Of a stretch of 43,284 nt of DNA, positions 38,117-43,284 are shown piece after piece; the stretch's first letter is position 1, and each line of letters begins with the position of its first letter. Source of the stretch: CAYMKL01 sp964390805 (GTDB lineage: Bacteria; Chloroflexota; Anaerolineae; VGOG01); assembly GCA_964390805.1 (NCBI GenBank), contig CAYMKL010000049.1, positions 1 through 43,284 on the forward strand, given 5' to 3'. The notes below the pieces were generated by a model. That model had not been told where the DNA came from. It did not search any database and saw only the letters and a program-made list of their open reading frames with translations. The translations under genes and the position numbers were made by a program.

Positions 38117-40897
38117 ATGACCAAACCCACCGTCTTCATCAGCTACAGCCACAGGGACGAGACCTGGAAAGACCGCCTGCGGCCCCACTTGGGGGTGCTG
38201 GAGAAAGTCGGTCGCATTGACATCTGGGACGACCGGCGGATTGATGCCGGCGCCACGTGGTACGACGAGATCACGCAAGCGATGGAGCGAGCAGCGGTGG
38301 CGGTCTGCCTGATCTCGGCTGACTATCTGGCCTCCGATTTCTGCGTCAAAGAAGAGATTCCCTACCTGCTGGAACGTCGTGCTCGCAATGGGATGACGCT
38401 CATTCCTGTGCTGCTGCGACCCTGCCTCTGGAAGGCCGTCCCTTGGCTGAAAGCAATTCAGATGCTGCCTCGCGACGGCAAATGCGTCTCCAGCGATTTC
38501 AAAGACGACTGGGATGTGCCTTTTGCCGAGGTAGCTGAACACATTTTCGAGATACTTGAAGATCCTGCCTACCAACCTCCCGCGCCACCCCCTCCCCGCT
38601 GGTCGCCTCCGGAGAAAGTGGACATCCACCGCCTGCCGGTGACCGGCGCGGAGCTCTTCGGTCGGCAGAAGAAGATGGAGCTGCTGGACGAAGCCTGGGA
38701 GTCCGATCAGACCCACGTGGTCAGCCTGGTCGCGTGGGGTGGGGTGGGCAAGTCCACCCTGGTCAACAAGTGGCTGGAAAGGCTGGCCGCCGACAACTAT
38801 CGCGGCGCGCGCCGGGTCTACGGCTGGTCCTTCTACAGCCAGGGCACCGGCGAGCGAGTCACTTCGGCCGACCTGTTTTTCTCCGAGGCCCTGACCTGGT
38901 TCGGCGACCCCGACCCCACCACAGGCTCTCCTTGGGACAAGGGGCAAAGGCTGGCCGGCCTGGTGCGCCGGGAAAAGACCCTGCTGGTGCTCGATGGGAT
39001 GGAACCCCTCCAATCGGGCCTGGAGTACGAGCGCGGCAAGGTCAAGGACCCGGCCCTGACCATCCTGCTGGCGGAACTGGCCCGCCGTAACCAGGGCCTG
39101 TGCGTCATCACCACGCGGGTAGCGGTGGCCGACCTGGCGCCGTTTCCGGAGACGACCCGCCAGGAGGACCTGGAGCAGATCTCCGCCGAGGCCGGGCGGG
39201 CCCTGCTGCGGGTGGGCGGGGTGCGGGGCACGGACGCCGAACTGGAGGAAACCACCCGCGGCTTTGGCAACCACGCCCTGGCCCTGAACCTGCTGGCCGC
39301 CTACCTGCACGAAATCCCCGGCCACTACATTTCCAACGCATCCCAGATTCCGGACCTGGACGTGCCGGAAGAAGAAGGCAAACACCCCCGCCGGGTGATG
39401 GCCGCTTTCGAGGTGCGCTTCGGCGACGCCCCCGAGGTGGAGCTGCTGCGGATGCTGGGCCTGTTCGACCGTCCGGCCAAAGCTGACGAGATCGCCGCCC
39501 TGCGAACCACCCCGCCCATCCCCGACCTGACGGAGCACATCCAGGGCCTGTCCGAGGCCGAGTGGCTGCGCCTGCTGGACAAGTTGCGGCAGGTCAAGCT
39601 GATCGCCCCGGAGAGCAGGCACCGTCCTGACATGCTGGACGCCCACCCCCTGGTGCGCGAGCATTTCGGCCACCAGCTCCGGCAAGACCACCCCGACGCC
39701 TGGCGGGAGGGCCACAACCGCCTCTACGAGCACCTGAAGGACATGACCAAAGAATACCCCGACACCATCGAGGAGATGGCCCCCCTCTACGCCGCGGTGG
39801 CCCACGGCTGCCAAGCTGGTCGTCACCAGGAGGCAGAGGGCCTGTACTGGCACCGGATTCTAAGAAGGGATAAGCACTTTAGCATGCATAAGCTCGGCGC
39901 GTTTGGCGCTGACTTGGCTGCCCTGTCCGGCTTTTTTGATCTGCCGTGGCACAGGCCCGTGGACGGGCTCTGGGGAGTCAGTAAGGCCTTTGTCCTGGGT
40001 CAGGCAGGCCTGTACCTCCGGGCACTGGGCCGACTAGCGGAAGCGGTCCAGTCCATGCGGGCTAGTCTGGACGCGGCGATTGCACAACACGACTGGTTGA
40101 ACGCCGCTACCCGCGCCGGCATCCTAAGTGAAGTGTATTTGATGAGCGGTGACTTAGCCCAGGCCGTGGAAACCACCCAACAGAGCGCGGCCCTAGCCGA
40201 CCGCAGTGGCGATCACTTTGAGCGACTGAAACAGCGAGCAAAGCTAGCCAATGCCCTGCACCAAGTGGGTCATCTGCCGGAGGCAGAGGTTACCTTTCGA
40301 GAAGCTGAGGAGATACAAAAGGAATATCAGCCACACTACCCGCTGCTCTACTCCCTTGGAAGCTTTCTGTTCTGCGATCTGTTGCTGGACCAAGACAGGT
40401 ACCAGGAAGTGATAAGCCGGACGAGAAAGCTATTTGAATGGCGCGACCCAGGCGATTCCCTTCTCGACATCGCCCTTGACCACCTCTCCCTAGGCCGAGC
40501 TTTCTTGCTTCAGACTCGGCAGGAAGGCACAGGTGATTTCTACCAAGCTACGGCCCATCTGAACCAAGCAGTAGACGGTCTACGAGAGGCAGGGTGGCAA
40601 GACTCTCTCATCAGTGGCCTGTTGGCCCGGGCGGAATTGCGCCGGGTCATGGGCTCTCTGGACCAGGCCCGCACCGACCTGGAAGAAGCCATGTCCATCG
40701 CCACGCGCGGAGGGATGCGGCTGTTCGAGGCGGATTGCCACCTGGAGTACGCCCGGCTGCACCTGGCCCGTGGTGAGAAGGAAAAGGCGCGGGAGAGTCT
40801 GGCCAAAGCCAAGGGGATGATCGAGAAGATGGGGTATCGTCGGAGGGATGGGGAGGTGACGGAGTTGGAGGGGGAGGTGGAATCGCTGAGGCGCTGA
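38117..40897 (+). CDS. TIR-STAND NTPase-TPR protein (NLR-like)
   Basis: This protein of about 926 residues has three parts. Residues 1-145 form a TIR domain (TVFISYSHRDETWKDRL, then LISADYLASDFCVKEEI with Glu79/80 at the usual catalytic position). A Pro-rich linker (APPPPRW) follows. Residues 175-480 form a STAND/NB-ARC-type NTPase with Walker A GGVGKST (208-214), Walker B LLVLDG (289-294) and a sensor segment (GLCVITTR). About 560-900 are tetratricopeptide-like helical repeats. This is an NLR-like architecture. TIR domains of this type cleave NAD+ or make signalling nucleotides, and such proteins are often antiphage sensors. I use ATG 38117 after GAGGAAGG. No effector partner or CRISPR genes lie nearby. 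Confidence 0.88.
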   Translation: MTKPTVFISYSHRDETWKDRLRPHLGVLEKVGRIDIWDDRRIDAGATWYDEITQAMERAAVAVCLISADYLASDFCVKEEIPYLLERRARNGMTLIPVLLRPCLWKAVPWLKAIQMLPRDGKCVSSDFKDDWDVPFAEVAEHIFEILEDPAYQPPAPPPPRWSPPEKVDIHRLPVTGAELFGRQKKMELLDEAWESDQTHVVSLVAWGGVGKSTLVNKWLERLAADNYRGARRVYGWSFYSQGTGERVTSADLFFSEALTWFGDPDPTTGSPWDKGQRLAGLVRREKTLLVLDGMEPLQSGLEYERGKVKDPALTILLAELARRNQGLCVITTRVAVADLAPFPETTRQEDLEQISAEAGRALLRVGGVRGTDAELEETTRGFGNHALALNLLAAYLHEIPGHYISNASQIPDLDVPEEEGKHPRRVMAAFEVRFGDAPEVELLRMLGLFDRPAKADEIAALRTTPPIPDLTEHIQGLSEAEWLRLLDKLRQVKLIAPESRHRPDMLDAHPLVREHFGHQLRQDHPDAWREGHNRLYEHLKDMTKEYPDTIEEMAPLYAAVAHGCQAGRHQEAEGLYWHRILRRDKHFSMHKLGAFGADLAALSGFFDLPWHRPVDGLWGVSKAFVLGQAGLYLRALGRLAEAVQSMRASLDAAIAQHDWLNAATRAGILSEVYLMSGDLAQAVETTQQSAALADRSGDHFERLKQRAKLANALHQVGHLPEAEVTFREAEEIQKEYQPHYPLLYSLGSFLFCDLLLDQDRYQEVISRTRKLFEWRDPGDSLLDIALDHLSLGRAFLLQTRQEGTGDFYQATAHLNQAVDGLREAGWQDSLISGLLARAELRRVMGSLDQARTDLEEAMSIATRGGMRLFEADCHLEYARLHLARGEKEKARESLAKAKGMIEKMGYRRRDGEVTELEGEVESLRR

Positions 40898-40977
40898 GGG
40901 CGCTGAAGACGCCGAGGACGTCAGCGCATTCAGCGTTTTCAGCGATTCAGCGGTTCTCAAGCGAGTGAGGTTTAGCT
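40898..40977. repeat. Short-period spacer after the TIR gene
   Basis: The spacer is made of units around CAGCG and GCGCTGA (CAGCGCATTCAGCGTTTTCA, then GCGATTCAGCGG). It carries no gene and resembles the other self-similar spacers. Confidence 0.6.
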
Positions 40978-41880
40978 TTGCAGGCTTACTTGGGTGAAAT
41001 CGCTGCCCTGGCCACGGCGGTGTGCTGGGCAGCCACGTCTCTTTTTTTCACGATTGCTGGCAAGCAGGTCGGTTCCCAGGTTGTCAACCGGGTGCGACTG
41101 CCGCTGGCGGCCTTCTTCCTGGCCATCACTCATCTGTTGTGGCAAGGCCAGGTGCTGCCCATCCACGCAGAACCATCCCGCTGGGGTTGGCTGGGATTGT
41201 CCGCCATCAGCGGGCTGGTGCTGGGCGATGCGATGTTGTTCCAGGCATTTGTCCTGATCGGGGCACGCCTGGCGATGCTGTTGATGACGTTGACGCCGGT
41301 GATCGGCACGCTGCTGGCATGGATGTTCTTGGGCGAAACGCTGAGCCTATTGGAGATCGGCGCGATCATCTTGACGATGGGCAGCGTAGCCTGGGTGGTT
41401 TCGGAACAGAGGAACTCCAACTCTGTGGACGGCAACCCCAGGAGCTACGTTATCGGTGTACTGTGCGGAATCGGCGGCGCGTCCGGGCAGGCGTTGGGGC
41501 TGATCCTGTCCAAGCGAGGAATGGTCGGCGACTTCCCGGCGCTTTCGGCCAGCCTGATACGGTTGACGACGGCGTCCCTGGTGATCTGGCTGTGGGCGTT
41601 TATTCAGGGCCAGCTCCGCCCCACCATTGAGGGACTGCGCATCAGGCGGGCTCGATGGGCCATCGTGGTCGGGACGGTAGTGGGGCCATTCATCGGCATG
41701 ACGCTCTCGCTAGCAGCGGTGCAATCAACCCAGGTGGGAATCGCCTCCACGTTGATGGCGTTGAGCCCAGTGTTCCTGCTGCCGCTGTCGCACTGGGTTT
41801 TCAAGGAACGCATCACCCAACGGGCCATCGTCGGGACAGTGGTGGCGATGGTGGGTGTGGCGATGATTTTCTGGACGTAG
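40978..41880 (+). CDS. EamA/DMT-family transporter
   Basis: This 300-residue membrane protein has ten hydrophobic helices in two EamA halves: AALATAVCWAATSLFF at the start, GARLAMLLMTLTPVIGTLLA and LMALSPVFLLPLSHWVFKER near the end. The family exports or imports small metabolites; the substrate is unknown. It starts at TTG (40978) with GTGAGG upstream and precedes the MFS gene by 13 bp. The two transporters probably share a transcript. Confidence 0.92.
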   Translation: MQAYLGEIAALATAVCWAATSLFFTIAGKQVGSQVVNRVRLPLAAFFLAITHLLWQGQVLPIHAEPSRWGWLGLSAISGLVLGDAMLFQAFVLIGARLAMLLMTLTPVIGTLLAWMFLGETLSLLEIGAIILTMGSVAWVVSEQRNSNSVDGNPRSYVIGVLCGIGGASGQALGLILSKRGMVGDFPALSASLIRLTTASLVIWLWAFIQGQLRPTIEGLRIRRARWAIVVGTVVGPFIGMTLSLAAVQSTQVGIASTLMALSPVFLLPLSHWVFKERITQRAIVGTVVAMVGVAMIFWT

Positions 41881-41893
41881 AAAGGGAATCAGA

Positions 41894-43081
41894 GTGAACG
41901 AATCATCAACGCTACCGCAATCCCGAACACTGAGTATGCTCTGGCGCGCGATTTTTCTCATTGCCTTTCCCTTCGGCATTCTCTCCTTCGTGCTGCCCAT
42001 CTACGGCAGGGAACTGGGCGCCACGGCGCTGGAGGTGGGAGGGTTCTTTTCGGCCAACTCCTTCGTGCCGCTGGTCGTGCGACCTTTCCTGGGCCGAGCT
42101 CTGGACCGCTGGGGACGGCGTCCCTTCTTACTCTTGGGGTTGCTTGGCTATGCCGTGGCCATGATCGTGTTTGCCCTCTCCGATACGGTTCTTCTGCTGA
42201 CCGTCGCCCGCTTCGTGCAAGGGCTGGGACAGGCCTTCCTCTGGATTTCGGCCTACACCATCGTGGCCGACGCTGCCGAAGAGACAGGACGCGGGCACAG
42301 ATTTGGCAACATTGACGAAGCACAAAGCCGGGGGGCAATCATCGGCACCATGGCAGGGCTCTTTCTATGGACGGCGCTAAGCAACACCGGACTGGGCGGG
42401 AGACAAGTCTGGTTCTGGCTCTTCGCCGCCTACACCGTGCCCGCGCTGCTGTCGCTGTGGAGCGGCTGGCGGGGCGTGCCGGAGACGCGCCCGCAAGCGG
42501 TGACGCAGCCCATCGAGAGCCGTCCCATCTCCGGCCAACTGGTGGCGCTGATGGGCATCGTTTGCGTCACTGGTGCTTCCACTACCATGGTCTGGCCGCT
42601 GCTGATGGTTTTCCTCCAGGATGCGTTGCAGGCCGACGTGTCAGTCTTGGCGTGGGCCTACCTGCCAGCGGCGCTGATCAGCGCCTTCCTACCCTCGCGC
42701 ATGGGGCGCATCGCGGACCGCCTGGGGCGCAAGAGGCCGATGATGGCCGGACTGATCGTGGGAGCAGCAGCCTCGGCGCTCATTCCCAACCTGCGCAGCA
42801 TCGTTCCGCTGATCATCTTGTGGGCTGTGGAGTCGCTGGGCTACACTGCCTCAATGCCGGCAGAGCGCGCCTTCGTAGCCGACATCGCGGGCGAGGATAC
42901 GCGAGGCACCAGCTACGGCCTCTACACCTTCGCCTACTTCCTGGGGGCAGCCCTGGGGCCGCTGGCGGGCGGCTGGCTGTACGACAACCTGGGACAGGCC
43001 ACGCCCTTCTACCTCAACGCCGCCGTCCTGCTGGTGGGGGCGCTGTTGGTGGCAGGGGTGTTGCGGGAGCCAACACACTGA
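41894..43081 (+). CDS. MFS transporter
   Basis: This 395-residue transporter has 12 helices and both copies of the motif-A loop (LGRALDRWGRRPFLLL and MGRIADRLGRKRPMMA). The substrate cannot be told; the sequence resembles drug or sugar efflux groups. The start is GTG (41894), 13 bp after the EamA gene. The stop codon TGA is provided by the repeat (CACACTGA), so the C-terminus (REPTH) ends inside the hairpin repeat copy 2. Confidence 0.93.
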   Translation: MNESSTLPQSRTLSMLWRAIFLIAFPFGILSFVLPIYGRELGATALEVGGFFSANSFVPLVVRPFLGRALDRWGRRPFLLLGLLGYAVAMIVFALSDTVLLLTVARFVQGLGQAFLWISAYTIVADAAEETGRGHRFGNIDEAQSRGAIIGTMAGLFLWTALSNTGLGGRQVWFWLFAAYTVPALLSLWSGWRGVPETRPQAVTQPIESRPISGQLVALMGIVCVTGASTTMVWPLLMVFLQDALQADVSVLAWAYLPAALISAFLPSRMGRIADRLGRKRPMMAGLIVGAAASALIPNLRSIVPLIILWAVESLGYTASMPAERAFVADIAGEDTRGTSYGLYTFAYFLGAALGPLAGGWLYDNLGQATPFYLNAAVLLVGALLVAGVLREPTH

Positions 43082-43198
43082 AGTGTGCGGCAGGAGGGCC
43101 TACGGCCGGGCGTCGGCCTACGCCGACGCAGAGCCACGACCGCGCAGGCGGTCGGCCGGCGCGAATGCGCCCTCAAGCCGCGATTTCAATCGGCGGCT
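43071..43198. repeat. Multi-hairpin repeat, copy 2
   Basis: Same order of hairpins as copy 1: CACACTGAAGTGTG, GGCCTACGGCC, GCGTCGGCCTACGCCGACGC, CGACCGCGCAGGCGGTCGG, GGCGCGAATGCGCC and GCCGCGATTTCAATCGGCGG. Most differences from copy 1 fall in loops or keep pairing. It overlaps the end of the MFS gene. Confidence 0.9.
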
Positions 43199-43219
43199 CT
43201 ATGGCCAGCCGACGAGGCG

Positions 43220-43284
43220 ACACACTGAAGTGTGCGGCAGGAGGGCCTACGGCCGGGCGTCGGCCTACGCCGACGCAGAGCCAC
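43220..43284. repeat. Multi-hairpin repeat, copy 3 (partial, window end)
   Basis: The first 65 bp match copy 2 exactly as far as the window end (CACACTGAAGTGTG through CGCAGAGCCAC). It lies 21 bp after copy 2 in the same orientation, so at least two copies are in tandem here. Confidence 0.9.

Noticed and set aside
37643..39853. Long (736-codon) open frame on the minus strand
   Set aside because: It lies fully antisense to the TIR-STAND gene and the 37137 gene, has no recognisable domain and reflects codon bias of high-GC genes on the other strand.
43071..43284. CRISPR array, suggested by TTTCAATC and repeated units
   Set aside because: The units are about 125 bp, themselves made of hairpins, with no constant spacer length and no cas genes; this is a structured dispersed repeat.

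Overview
The window looks like a chromosomal segment of a moderately GC-rich bacterium, most plausibly of the Chloroflexota (Anaerolineae-like) or a nearby lineage. This is an inference. It rests on an 11-subunit complex I operon (nuoABCDHIJKLMN order, no nuoEFG), a K+-independent-type membrane pyrophosphatase, paired FemAB proteins, a T-box leader on leuS, frequent TTG/GTG starts, and many short-period or palindromic spacer repeats. Nothing in the sequence fixes the species.

Layout. Positions 118-3729 (minus): a three-gene signalling cluster, namely a GAF-GAF protein with a degenerate kinase domain, a receiver-kinase hybrid and a lone receiver. 3829-5892 (minus): proton-pumping pyrophosphatase hppA with its own promoter. 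6216-9257 (minus): an ATP synthase operon holding only the Fo part plus delta (duplicated AtpZ-like protein, a, c, b, delta) and a small membrane protein, closed by a terminator; the F1 genes alpha, gamma, beta and epsilon are not here. 9276-19938 (minus): complete 11-gene complex I operon behind two duplicated promoters. Divergent from it, 20045-22154 (plus): two tandem FemAB aminoacyltransferases. 22456-25530 (plus): a large secreted multidomain protein, sharing a strong terminator with the convergent leuS (25605-28412, minus).

The stretch 28412-29555 is the most unusual part. A T-box leader (minus strand, Leu-type specifier CUC) lies upstream of leuS. A complete tRNA-Ala(GGC) gene sits inside the leader, between its Stem II region and its antiterminator. 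A toxin-antitoxin pair with its own promoter sits on the opposite strand between the leader terminator and leuS. Next come a truncated SnoaL-like fragment, a coupled SDR-YjbQ-PNPOx gene group and a zinc-ribbon membrane protein (minus), then LysE, a VRR-NUC-like nuclease and a methyltransferase (plus). 34752-37958 is an accessory patch: a small membrane protein, a frameshifted ornithine cyclodeaminase remnant, a putative calcium-binding protein, a frameshifted membrane protein, a PaaI thioesterase and an unknown conserved protein.

38117-43081 (plus) carries a TIR-STAND-TPR protein (an NLR-like architecture, a candidate immunity or signalling protein), an EamA transporter and an MFS transporter. 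This block is bracketed by direct copies of a roughly 125-bp repeat built from consecutive hairpins; a third, partial copy runs off the window end. The energy genes fit one membrane economy: complex I and the pyrophosphatase build the ion gradient that the ATP synthase uses. Most promoters identifiable here carry an extended -10 (TGN next to the -10 hexamer).
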